From Chryseobacterium takakiae (GTDB lineage Bacteria > Bacteroidota > Bacteroidia > Flavobacteriales > Weeksellaceae): DNA of 35,229 nucleotides. This document shows positions 1 to 7,994 of this stretch, in pieces. The notes under the pieces were generated by a model that worked only from the letters and a program-made list of their open reading frames with translations, ran no database searches and was not told where the DNA came from. The stretch is from the NCBI RefSeq assembly GCF_900129385.1, contig NZ_FQVO01000022.1, positions 1 through 35,229 of the forward strand, written 5' to 3'. The stretch's first letter is position 1. Each line of letters begins with the position of its first letter. The translations under genes and the position numbers were made by a program.

Positions 1-97
1 TATATATGACTGATTACCAGATAAATATACAAAATACTCGCTAATATTACAACTTTTTTTAATAAAAAAAACCGCCTCAGTTGTGAGACGGCTTCAT
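1..97. repeat. 97-bp terminal inverted repeat, left copy
   Basis: Bases 1-97 are the exact reverse complement of 35133-35229; identity stops at base 98. The repeat holds a terminator hairpin at its inner end and an AT-rich stretch reaching the window edge. Seen directly. The likeliest reading is the end of a longer repeat, for example an insertion sequence, at which the assembly was cut on both sides. Confidence 0.95.
64..91 (-). terminator. intrinsic terminator inside left repeat copy
   Basis: On the minus strand an 8-position stem (72-79 with 84-91, one C/A mismatch) with a 4-base loop is followed by a run of eight T, then ATT. It points out of the window and could end transcription from the CDF transporter gene at 233-1126. 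Confidence 0.75.
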
Positions 98-232
98 TTT
101 GGTTTAATGGTTATCTTAATAAAAAAAATTAACTTTTTTTACTGAAGATAATAAGTATAAATCAGCTAATAAATACGCTTTTATTTCAGTTCTTCAATCA
201 GTAATGTACAAAATTGTATGTGTGTTATATTT

Positions 233-1126
233 TTACTCCGGCTGGATTATAACAAAATGTACTAATGGATATTCATTTTTTATAGTTCCCCGAATGCGAA
301 GTATGGCTTGCGTAATTTCTTCTGTATCAAGATGGTCTTCAAAATCTATAATGAGCATCAATACTACTTCCTCTGGTGACTGGTAAGTTGATAGTATACT
401 TTTTGTTCTGATCACGGCAGCATCTTTTTCCACAAGCTTCTTAATCTTTTCCCTTGTTTCAGGTGCAATTCCTTCACCCATCAGCAGGCTTCTGCTTTCT
501 CTGGCCAGGATGAAAGAAACAAAAACCAGGATCAGCCCTACAATGATGGAAGCCACTCCATCCAGTTCCGGAATCTGAAAATAATGACTCATCCCCATTA
601 ATATCATGACGACAATAAGACCGGCTACTGCCGCACCATCTTCAAAGACAACGAGGAAGCTGGAAGGATCTTTACTTTTGATAATAGAATCCCACCATTC
701 CAACCCATTACGGGTCTTATTGAATTCTTTTAAGGATATAATAAGTGATGTTCCTTCAAAAATAAGAGAAAGAACCAGTACAATATAGTTCCAGAACGGA
801 TCTTTCATGATTTCAGGTTCTTTAATATGTAGTATTCCCTGATAAATGGAAAGCCCGCCACCTAATCCAAATATAAGAATGGAAACCACGAAAGACCAAA
901 AATAAAGTTCCTTTCCATACCCGAACGGATGCAGTTCATCGGGAGCTTTTTTGCTTCTTTTAATTCCGTACAGCAGCAATAGCTGGTTTACAGTATCAAC
1001 AGTAGAGTGGATACCTTCTGAGATCATAGATGAACTGTTTGTAAATGTACCTGCGATAAACTTTGTTAAAGCAATCAGCAGATTAGCAGCAAGAGCACTG
1101 TAAATTGATTTGCGATTGTTGGCCAT
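233..1126 (-). CDS. cation diffusion facilitator (CDF) family transporter
   Basis: A 297-residue inner-membrane protein of the CDF family, which exports divalent metals such as Zn, Mn or Fe in exchange for protons. Hydrophobic segments fill roughly residues 10-215, followed by a hydrophilic C-terminal domain. In TM2 the pattern SEGIHSTVDTVNQ supplies E37, H40 and D44 as likely metal ligands. HPFGYGKE (66-73) follows, and a later helix carries FEDGAA. This pattern recalls the ZnT9 (SLC30A9)-like CDF branch more than E. coli FieF, which uses Asp/His sites. The start at ATG 1126 is preferred: the longer frame begins only with TTG at 1147. The metal cannot be read from sequence. It stands alone, with the terminator at 64-91 downstream. 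Confidence 0.88.
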   Translation of the reverse strand: MANNRKSIYSALAANLLIALTKFIAGTFTNSSSMISEGIHSTVDTVNQLLLLYGIKRSKKAPDELHPFGYGKELYFWSFVVSILIFGLGGGLSIYQGILHIKEPEIMKDPFWNYIVLVLSLIFEGTSLIISLKEFNKTRNGLEWWDSIIKSKDPSSFLVVFEDGAAVAGLIVVMILMGMSHYFQIPELDGVASIIVGLILVFVSFILARESRSLLMGEGIAPETREKIKKLVEKDAAVIRTKSILSTYQSPEEVVLMLIIDFEDHLDTEEITQAILRIRGTIKNEYPLVHFVIIQPE

Positions 1127-1461
1127 TTTGATATAAACATAAAGCAATAGTATTCAAAACGTAAGCCACTGAATGAACAGTCAATTTTAAAACAAAACCT
1201 GTAATTAAAGAAATGGTTTAGAGGGTGCTCAAAAAACGGAAGGATGTATAAACCAAATTAATGAATTGCTGTAATATCTGAAAAATGATGGATGAATTGT
1301 ATCTGATAATGGTAAATTTATTAAAGTACAAAATGATTTCGGTCAAAAAGTAAAACAGGGATTCTCTTCATTTAATGATTTGTATTTTAATCTAACTGTT
1401 AACGATAAATGGTTTTGTATTTGCTTTTTTTATAGAAAGACTGATAAAATACAATAAAACA
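1127..1461. other. intergenic region with a possible gene fragment
   Basis: This gap separates two divergent genes and should hold both promoters; no consensus TAnnTTTG box is obvious. On the plus strand 1296-1457 is open for 53 codons ending in TAA, just ahead of the CREST gene, but has no ATG, GTG or early TTG start and is preceded in frame by TGA. It could be the tail of a decayed gene or chance. I do not recognise the peptide. Confidence 0.4.
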
Positions 1462-2127
1462 ATGCCGATTAATAAAATACCTCCTGATGGAGGCATAATT
1501 TACACAGAAACCAATATGGCTCACTTTTTCCCCGAGCCATTCAATGCCATTACTTCTATATTATTTTTAGCAATAGCCATTTTTTGGACTCTTAAGATCG
1601 GTAAGGATTTTAAAAGATATCCTTTTTTAACTTATTGCCTGGTTTTATTGTACATTGGAGCTATAGGCGGAACCGTTTACCACTCATTCAGGCTGTGGCC
1701 GGTGTTTATTTTGATGGATTGGATGCCCATTATGTTACTTTGTACATCCGCCGGATTTTATTTTCTGGCTAAAAGTACCCGATGGTATTGTGCTGTTTTA
1801 ATAGTCGTGGGATATTTATTGTTGATGTTTACCTTAAGAAACTGGTTTTTTGCAGATAACCATTTTCTTTTTATCAATGTCAATTATGCGATGATGGCTT
1901 CGTTGGTGCTTTTTTCGGTAATAAAGTATCTGGCATATACCCAGTGGAAAGCCAGTAAATGGGTAGGTTTTGCTCTTTTGTCTTTCGTTTTGGCGCTTAC
2001 ATTTCGTATAGCTGATCAATGGGAATGGTTCAGTTTTGGAACACATTTTTTATGGCATGCTTTCGGAGCAATAGCAACATTCTGCATGCTCAATTATATC
2101 TATGTTAATCAAGATGAAAATCCGTAA
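1462..2127 (+). CDS. CREST-superfamily (alkaline ceramidase-like) membrane protein
   Basis: A 221-residue protein with about seven hydrophobic segments. I place it in the CREST superfamily (alkaline ceramidases, PAQR receptors, Per1) because the scattered metal-site residues occur in order: EPFNAITS with S32 in the first helix, GTVYHSF with H74, LMDWMP with D86, then D185 and THFLWH with H195 and H199. In the known family these ligate one zinc for hydrolysis of amides or related lipid bonds. Substrate is unknown; a ceramide-like sphingolipid is an inference, supported only by the fact that this clade of Bacteroidetes makes sphingolipids. ATG 1462 is the first start, and the hydrophilic N-terminus of about 25 residues fits the family. 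It is a single gene with no partner. Confidence 0.7.
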   Translation: MPINKIPPDGGIIYTETNMAHFFPEPFNAITSILFLAIAIFWTLKIGKDFKRYPFLTYCLVLLYIGAIGGTVYHSFRLWPVFILMDWMPIMLLCTSAGFYFLAKSTRWYCAVLIVVGYLLLMFTLRNWFFADNHFLFINVNYAMMASLVLFSVIKYLAYTQWKASKWVGFALLSFVLALTFRIADQWEWFSFGTHFLWHAFGAIATFCMLNYIYVNQDENP

Positions 2128-2341
2128 AACAAAGTTTAATATATAGATCGAAAAGATGTGGATTCTTATTGGTGAAAAATTCAATATCTGATATTGGCAG
2201 ATAGCTAATATCTCGCTTTTTAAAACAAGCAATTATTATAATATCTAATTAATTTACAATTTTCAAAAAACCATTATCGAACCACCCGAGTCAATGTTTT
2301 ACTCTCTTATATATATCAGATAAACAATGAATTAGGGACAG

Positions 2342-2381
2342 AAAAAAACCGGAAAGAAAGTGAATTATCACCTCTTTCCGG
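2342..2381 (-). terminator. intrinsic terminator downstream of tRNA-Leu
   Basis: On the minus strand a 9-bp stem (2349-2357 with 2373-2381) is followed by a run of seven T. It starts only about six bases past the tRNA 3' end and must end the tRNA transcript. Confidence 0.85.
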
Positions 2382-2386
2382 TCTTG

Positions 2387-2466
2387 TACCCAGGACCGGG
2401 ATCGAACCGGTACTCCTAAGAACTGGTGTTTGAGACCAGCGCGTCTACCAATTCCGCCACCTGGGC
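2387..2466 (-). tRNA. tRNA-Leu (anticodon CAA)
   Basis: Read on the minus strand, the 80 bases fold as a class II tRNA. The acceptor arm is GCCCAGG with CCTGGGT (G-U at the first pair) and discriminator A. The D loop contains AATTGGTAGAC. The anticodon stem CTGGT/ACCAG encloses loop CTCAAAC, giving anticodon CAA, which reads UUG. A long variable arm follows, and the T arm is CCGG-TTCGATC-CCGG. The 3' CCA is not encoded. Confidence 0.95.
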
Positions 2467-2542
2467 TGGTGTTTTCCGTGTTTGAATCGGTGTGCAAATA
2501 TAGAAACTTTTTATGAATACCGAAAAAAATTAAGCAAAAAAA

Positions 2543-3310
2543 TTAAAAATTTATCTCAAGACCATCGTAGGCAAGGTGTATTCCGGATGGAAGTTGTTTG
2601 TCTTCAACATCATGCAGACCCAAATGATGACTGATGTGTGTTAAAAATAATTGCTTAGGTTTTAGTTCTTCAAATAGTTTAATAACATCCGGAAGGATAA
2701 AATGTGCCGGATGGGGATCAAATTTTCTGATGCAGTTTAAAATCAATACATCCAGATTTTTTAATTTTTCTTTTTCCGTGTCGGAAATAAAACCTGCGTC
2801 AGTAATATAAGCGAGATTGTTAAACTTATAGCCAAAAACGGTAATTTTATAATGAATTACTTCAACCGGGGTAATTTCAGTATCTAAGACGGTAAAAGGA
2901 TAATTCTCAATTTCATGAAGCTCAAAAGCAGGAGCTCCGGGATATCTTTCATCAGCAAATGCGTAAGGAAAACGTTTTTTTACTTCATTTCCCACTCTGG
3001 AATAGCAATAGAGAGGCATATCATTTCCGGTTTTGAAAATCAGAGGACGCATGTCATCAAGACCAATCACATGGTCATTGTGTTCATGAGTAAGTAAAGC
3101 AATGTCTACCGTATTTTCTTTATGGGCAAGCATTTGCTGCCTGAAGTCGGGGCCACAATCAATCAGTATTTTTTTACTTTCATCAGTGGTCACCATTACA
3201 GAAGATCTGAGACGGCTATCCTTGGGATTTTTTGAAGTGCATACCTCACAGGTGCAGCCAATCACGGGTACACCCTGGGAAGTTCCCGTTCCTAAAAATT
3301 TCAACTTCAT
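2543..3310 (-). CDS. MBL-fold metallo-hydrolase, PhnP-like
   Basis: A 255-residue cytoplasmic metallo-beta-lactamase-fold hydrolase. The two-metal signature THEHNDH gives H75, H77, D79 and H80. AYITDAG supplies the bridging Asp, and THISHH near residue 223 a late His ligand. GCTCEVC (C19, C21, C24) near the start matches the structural zinc-binding cysteines of PhnP-type enzymes. PhnP cleaves ribose 1,2-cyclic phosphate in phosphonate use, but no phn genes are here, so in Bacteroidetes the substrate is open; another phosphodiester is as likely. Length fits the family. It is divergent from the gene at 3364 with a 53-base gap. The start at ATG 3310 opens directly on the beta strand MKLKFLGTGTSQG typical of the family. 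Confidence 0.87.
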   Translation of the reverse strand: MKLKFLGTGTSQGVPVIGCTCEVCTSKNPKDSRLRSSVMVTTDESKKILIDCGPDFRQQMLAHKENTVDIALLTHEHNDHVIGLDDMRPLIFKTGNDMPLYCYSRVGNEVKKRFPYAFADERYPGAPAFELHEIENYPFTVLDTEITPVEVIHYKITVFGYKFNNLAYITDAGFISDTEKEKLKNLDVLILNCIRKFDPHPAHFILPDVIKLFEELKPKQLFLTHISHHLGLHDVEDKQLPSGIHLAYDGLEINF

Positions 3311-3363
3311 TTCTTTTGAGGTTGTTTTAATTTTGGTAAATTTACGAAAAATTTAATGTCCTA

Positions 3364-4791
3364 ATGTATCAGAAACTAACTCCTAAACAAAAAGCATTAA
3401 CAATTAATCTAGATCCTACTATTTATGGTACTTTCGCGGAAATTGGAGCAGGGCAGGAGACTGTTCGGCACTTTTTTAGAGCAGGGGGAGCTTCCGGTAC
3501 AATTGCTAAAGCAATGTCGGCCTACGACAAAGATTTCAGTGATGCCATCTACGGAAAAGAGGTAAAAAACAGATACGTTACCCAAAACAGGCTTCGAAAA
3601 ATGCTTCGCTATGAAGTAGCTTTGATTGAAGAACGGATTTCCAGGGAAAATCACCCAAACAGAAAGTACTTTTCTTACGCAAATACGGTTACAACAATTA
3701 ATTTTGATAAAACCGTTAAAGGTCATGGCTGGGTAGGAATACGTTTCCAGGCGAATGAAAATGAAGATTACAACGAAATTGTTATTCACGTAAAATTTAA
3801 AGAGAATGATGCCACATTACAGCAGGAAACCCTTGGAAATCTTGGAGTAAATCTTATTTTCGGGGCGTTTCATTATTATGACAATCCAAGAAATTTAATA
3901 GAATCTTTATACGACGATGTAGCTAAAGATAACCTTGAAATTGATATGATTGATTTCAGCGGACCGGCTTTTACCTATGTTGATAACAGACTGATGTCTT
4001 TACAGTTGGTTAAAAACGGAATGACAGACGCGGTAATTTTCAATTCTGAGGGTAACAATATGCTTCCTGCAGATGTTTTGTATAAAAAAAATATTTTTGC
4101 GGTAAGAGGAAGCTTCAGACCGGTAACAAAGGTAAATATCGATATGCTGAAAAACGGACTCGATATGTTCCTTAAAGATGCGATATGTACAACGGACGAA
4201 ACTGAAGTTCTCATTGAAATAACCATTTCCAACCTTCGTGCAGACGGCGATATTGATGAAAGAGATTTCCTGGACAGAGTAGATATTCTCGGTAAGCTTG
4301 GCTATACCGTTATCGTTTCCAATTATTCTGAATACTACCGCCTTATCGATTACTTTGCTTCTTATACAAATGGAAATATTGGTGTCGCGATGGGGGTAAA
4401 TAATCTTCTGATGGTTTTTGATGAAAGATATTATAAAGACCTCTCAGGAGGAATTCTCGAGGCTTTCGGTAAGTTCTTCAGGAACGGAATGAGGGTATAT
4501 CTTTATCCTTACAAAGATCCGGAAACACATGAGCTTTTAGATTCTTCCACTTTAAAAGTAGAAGAGAACCTGAAGGAACTGTATAAATATTTCAAGCATA
4601 ATGAACGTATTGTGGATATTACCAATTACAATCCGGAATATCTGGAGATTTATTCAAGAGATATCCTTAAAAAAATTGCATGTAATATCAAAGGCTGGGA
4701 AACACAGGTTCCTGAAGGCGTCGCAGAAATGATTAAAGAACGCGGAATGTTCGGGTATAAAGAAGAATTTTCGCTAAAACAATTCTCTTAA
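3364..4791 (+). CDS. conserved cytoplasmic protein of unknown function (often misnamed TonB-dependent receptor)
   Basis: A 475-residue soluble protein without signal peptide, membrane segment or plug/barrel features. I recall a widespread family with the near-invariant N-terminal block TIYGTFAEIGAGQE, followed by FFRAGGASGTIAKAMSAYD, and conserved LKADGDIDE-like and GGILEAFGKFF motifs. Database names such as TonB-dependent receptor or nicotinamide mononucleotide adenylyltransferase are attached to members without visible support; this sequence has neither a receptor signal nor a HxGH nucleotidyltransferase motif. It should be treated as unknown. The following methionine sulfoxide reductase gene starts 11 bases downstream on the same strand, so the two are probably cotranscribed and share the terminator at 5275. 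Confidence 0.85.
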   Translation: MYQKLTPKQKALTINLDPTIYGTFAEIGAGQETVRHFFRAGGASGTIAKAMSAYDKDFSDAIYGKEVKNRYVTQNRLRKMLRYEVALIEERISRENHPNRKYFSYANTVTTINFDKTVKGHGWVGIRFQANENEDYNEIVIHVKFKENDATLQQETLGNLGVNLIFGAFHYYDNPRNLIESLYDDVAKDNLEIDMIDFSGPAFTYVDNRLMSLQLVKNGMTDAVIFNSEGNNMLPADVLYKKNIFAVRGSFRPVTKVNIDMLKNGLDMFLKDAICTTDETEVLIEITISNLRADGDIDERDFLDRVDILGKLGYTVIVSNYSEYYRLIDYFASYTNGNIGVAMGVNNLLMVFDERYYKDLSGGILEAFGKFFRNGMRVYLYPYKDPETHELLDSSTLKVEENLKELYKYFKHNERIVDITNYNPEYLEIYSRDILKKIACNIKGWETQVPEGVAEMIKERGMFGYKEEFSLKQFS

Positions 4792-4802
4792 ATAATATAA
4801 AA

Positions 4803-5252
4803 ATGTCAGAATTAAAAAAAAGACTTCTATCCATTCTGGAAAGTCCAAAACATAATACCGAAGAGAAACTTGAAAAAGTTTGCCATCTTTTAGATCAGGA
4901 AATTTCTTATTTCAACTGGACAGGCTTTTACTTTAAAAACGGAGATAAAGATGAGTTAAAATTAGGTCCTTATGTAGGCGCTCCTACCGATCATACGATT
5001 ATTCCTTATGGTAAAGGGATTTGCGGACAGGTAGCCGTGTCCAATGAGACTTTTGTAGTTCCGGATGTGAATGAAGAAAGCAACTACTTAAGCTGCTCCA
5101 TCGACACAAAAGCGGAAATTGTGGTTCCTATTTTTAAAGACGGGAAAAACATCGGGCAGATTGATATCGATTCTCATACCATTGATCCATTCACGGCCGA
5201 AGATAAAGAATTGCTGGAATGGCTTTGCAACGAAGTTGCAAAGATTTTGTAA
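4803..5252 (+). CDS. GAF-domain free methionine-R-sulfoxide reductase
   Basis: A 149-residue single GAF domain of the fRMsr family, which reduces free methionine-R-sulfoxide in the cytoplasm with thioredoxin as electron donor. WTGFYF near residue 39, GPYVGA at 55-60, GKGICGQVA with C74 and YLSCSID with C98 mark the active site; DIDS at 121-124 is also typical. Aligned by memory to E. coli YebR (C84, C94, C118), C74 and C98 match C94 and C118, while the C84 position is His64. The catalytic Cys (C98) is kept. The gene follows the conserved unknown gene by 11 bases and ends before a strong terminator. Confidence 0.85.
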   Translation: MSELKKRLLSILESPKHNTEEKLEKVCHLLDQEISYFNWTGFYFKNGDKDELKLGPYVGAPTDHTIIPYGKGICGQVAVSNETFVVPDVNEESNYLSCSIDTKAEIVVPIFKDGKNIGQIDIDSHTIDPFTAEDKELLEWLCNEVAKIL

Positions 5253-5582
5253 TTAAAATTTGGTCTACAATATCGACTCCGGCCCGAAGGGCCGGAGTCT
5301 TTTAGTTTTTGTTCTTTTTTACCTGACTATTTTCTATATAATATTATTATCTGGATAATCAGCAAAATCTACGGGAGATAAAATAATAAAGTAAATTATC
5401 TGCTTAAAGCAATCCGTGTAAATCTGTGGTGATATGCTATTTAAAAAGCATTGAGTGATTTCAAAAATGGGTTAAAAAGCTACTATATCGTCTTGTAGAG
5501 GTTCCACAATCTCCGTGCATATATATATCTGTATGATTTGTGAAATCTGTGGGAAATAAAAAAACAGCTGCAATTTTACCAA
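5253..5582. other. intergenic region with degenerate repeats
   Basis: Besides the terminator at 5275-5310 this gap holds imperfect copies of a motif like AAATCTGTGGGAAATAAA: near 5361-5386, 5409-5434 and 5538-5560. Such scattered short repeats are common in flavobacterial intergenic DNA. No gene is visible. Confidence 0.5.
5275..5310 (+). terminator. strong intrinsic terminator
   Basis: A perfect 11-bp GC-rich stem (5275-5285 with 5289-5299), loop GAA, then TTTTAGTTTTT. It closes the transcription unit at 3364-5252. Confidence 0.93.
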
Positions 5583-6320
5583 TCACATTTTAATTGTTTC
5601 AACTTCAGCAATCAGTTCTTTAAAATAACTTTTGCATTTGGCAAGATGCGTTCCATACCAGGAAAAAGCTTCCCCATCCACGATCATAATTTTCTTAGCA
5701 GGATAAAATAATTTCAGTTCCTCCATATGTTTTTCTTTAAAAGGAAAAGGTTCGGAAGAAAGCATGATAATTTCAGCTTCTTTTAAATCTTCGGTTTCAA
5801 TAACAGGATAGCGATTCTGATCCTTAAAAATATTTTCAAAACCAATTTCATCAAGAATTTTATGAATAAATGTATCCGAACCTATCGTCATATAAGGACT
5901 TTTCCAGATGAGATACGCAACTTTTATCTTACAATTAATCTTAGCCTCGTTCAAAACATCATAAATTTTGAGATTGAAACACTGCGCTTTCTCTTCTTTG
6001 TTGAAAAGCTTGCCTAAAGTTTTCAGTAAATAATAATTGTCCTCAATATTTTCAACATTTGTAACCATTACCTTAAAATCGTTCATCAAAGCTTCAACCT
6101 GTTCCTTTACATTTTCTTCTTTGTTGGCCAAAATCAGATCAGGCTGTAATGCTTTTATTTTTTCAATATTGATATTTTTTGTACCTCCGATTACGGGTAC
6201 ACGTTTCACTCTTTCAGAAGGATGAATGCAGAATTTGGTTCTTCCGATCACTTCATTTTCAGTTAAACCCAGATCAAATAATGCCTCGGTGATGGAGGGG
6301 ACAAGAGAAACAACTTTCAT
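5583..6320 (-). CDS. BtuF-like (helical backbone metal receptor) substrate-binding protein without signal peptide
   Basis: A 245-residue protein of the TroA/BtuF periplasmic-binding fold. The start MKVVSLVPSITEAL, the block IGRTKFCIHP, and VIGGTKNINIEKIKALQPDLI are typical of cobalamin or iron-complex binding proteins. It starts directly at the first domain strand: there is no signal peptide or lipoprotein box, and an in-frame upstream extension is not needed. No permease or ATPase gene lies nearby, so a role in ABC uptake is not shown by context. It follows mgtE by 26 bases on the same strand and is probably cotranscribed with it. Ligand unknown. It may act as a cytoplasmic binding protein, or be one whose exported form was lost. 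Confidence 0.8.
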   Translation of the reverse strand: MKVVSLVPSITEALFDLGLTENEVIGRTKFCIHPSERVKRVPVIGGTKNINIEKIKALQPDLILANKEENVKEQVEALMNDFKVMVTNVENIEDNYYLLKTLGKLFNKEEKAQCFNLKIYDVLNEAKINCKIKVAYLIWKSPYMTIGSDTFIHKILDEIGFENIFKDQNRYPVIETEDLKEAEIIMLSSEPFPFKEKHMEELKLFYPAKKIMIVDGEAFSWYGTHLAKCKSYFKELIAEVETIKM

Positions 6321-6346
6321 TATGATATTTTAGAGGTTGCCTAAAA

Positions 6347-7669
6347 TTACAAAAGTTTACCCGTTAAGAAAAGCCCGGCAACAGAAAAGTAGATAATAAG
6401 CCCCGTTACATCTACTAAAGTTGCAACAAATGGAGCTGAAGAAGTAGCGGGGTCAAGTTTTAGTTTTTTAAGAATAAACGGAACCATAGAGCCGGAAAGA
6501 GTTCCCCAAAGTACGATCATTACCAAAGAAACGCCGACACTCAATCCAACAAAAGGCCAGTACATTCCGTAATTGAAAAAACCTGCTTTATGCCATATCA
6601 TAATTCTTAAAAAGCCGATAATTCCTAAAATACCACCCAGGAAAAGCCCGGTGAATATTTCTTTTCGCATCACATACCACCAGTCTTTCAGTCCGATTTC
6701 CTGTAGCGCCATCGCTCTGATGATCAGCGTTGCAGCCTGGGAACCGGAATTTCCGCCACTGGATATAATTAAAGGGACAAATAACGCCAAAACAACTGCC
6801 TTTTGGATCTCATCTTCAAAATAGCCCATCGCTGAGGCAGTAAGCATTTCCGAAAAGAAAAGAATGATCAGCCACATACCTCTCTTTTTCACCATTTCGA
6901 TCAGGGAAGTCTGGGTGTACGGAACATCTAATGCTTCAAGACCCCCGAACTTCTGGATGTCTTCCGTATTCTGCTGCTCAATCTGGTCAAGGATATCGTC
7001 AATTGTTACAATGCCTACCAGAACACCTGCTTCGGTAACAATAGGAAGCGCAGCCCGGTCATATTTCTCAAAATACTGAACAGCATCTTCTTTTGAAGTG
7101 GTCGTTGTAATAGCTACGAAGTGATTATCGGTGATCTCGGAAACCATAGTGTCTTCCTCGGCAAGCAATAAACTTCCCAACGCAATATCATCGATCAGCC
7201 GGTTTCTTTCATCCACAACATACAGATAATTCATGGTTTCTACCTTGCTTCCGACTTTTTTGATCTGTTGAAGGCATCTTTTAATAGTCCATTCTTTACG
7301 GATCTGGATATAATAAGGTGTCATCAGTCGGGCAATGGAATCGGAATCATAACCCAAAAGTTTTAGGGCAATTCTTCTTTCCTGCGGATTCAGATGATTG
7401 ATGGAATATTTGATCAGCTCATCCGGAAAATCTTCAAACAATGCCGTTCTGTCGTCAGGTGTCATTGCATTGAGGATCTCAGAGACTTCGTCACTTCCGA
7501 TGCTTCGGATCGTTTCTTCCTGGAAATCAGGATCGAGATGGGAGAAAACTTCCGCTTTGTATTCTTTCGGAACTTTCAGGAACGCCAAAAGCCTCTCGTC
7601 AGCGTGAAGTTCGCTAAGAGTTTCGGCAATATCGGCGGGGTTAAAGATAAGTTCGTCCTTAGAATTCAA
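6347..7669 (-). CDS. mgtE: magnesium transporter MgtE
   Basis: A 440-residue MgtE: N-terminal helical MgtE_N domain (about 1-120), two CBS domains (about 125-245, with [18 protein letters not shown] at the end), a connecting helix, and a C-terminal pore of five membrane helices. [14 protein letters not shown] (about residue 305) and [13 protein letters not shown] with the pore Asp (about residue 419) are family signatures. MgtE carries Mg2+ into the cell down the membrane potential and is gated by Mg2+ at the N and CBS domains. There is no ATG before the conserved domain. I choose TTG at 7669 (Met-Asn-Ser-Lys-Asp-Glu) because a -7 box at 7691-7698 overlaps the upstream TTG at 7693. The BtuF-like gene follows closely. 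Confidence 0.93.
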
Positions 7670-7690
7670 AACGTTATTTTTTAGGCTATG

Positions 7691-7698
7691 CAAAAATA
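7691..7698 (-). promoter_or_regulatory. mgtE -7 promoter box
   Basis: Minus-strand TATTTTTG matches the Bacteroidetes -7 consensus TAnnTTTG. It overlaps the TTG at 7693, so translation must start downstream, at TTG 7669. No clear -33 TTG was found at the usual distance. Confidence 0.55.
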
Positions 7699-7795
7699 AC
7701 TCAAATTTTTAAAAAATGAGAATGCTGCTTTAAATTTAAGGATTAATTAAACTCATCAAATCCATATTTAAGTTAAATAAGTAAAATTGCAGAAA

Positions 7796-7825
7796 CAAAA
7801 AAACACCCACAAAAACTGCGAGTGT
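7796..7825 (-). terminator. probable intrinsic terminator
   Basis: Minus strand: a 6-bp stem ACACTC/GGGTGT with one G-U pair and an 11-base loop, followed by a T-run. It lies about 170 bases beyond the stop of the secreted-protein gene at 7995. Confidence 0.5.
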
Positions 7826-7994
7826 AAGAAGAATTTTGAATTGAGATAGTTTGAATGAATTGTTTATTTAAAAATACTAAAATAAATTAAATTATTCACT
7901 GTGTAATGAATATAATTTAATGAAATTCAATGATGTGCATAATATTAATTAGAAATCTTAAAAAAGATTGGGAAGAAAGTTTTTGATGGAATGG

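Larger units (their letters stand above)
7670..7994. other. intergenic region, mgtE promoter and terminator of the 7995 gene
   Basis: AT-rich gap between two genes of the minus strand. It contains the mgtE -7 box (7691-7698) and a hairpin with T-run at 7796-7825. No coding potential was seen in the remainder. Confidence 0.6.

Noticed and set aside
1296..1457. 53-codon open frame before the CREST gene
   Set aside because: No usable start codon, stop in frame just upstream, no recognisable family; noted only as a possible fragment.
2291..2497. 68-codon frame on the minus strand
   Set aside because: It runs through the tRNA-Leu gene and its terminator.
3337..3344. Shared bidirectional -7 box GTAAATTTAC between the divergent genes at 3310 and 3364
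   Set aside because: It differs from TAnnTTTG at the last base on both strands and no -33 element has suitable spacing.
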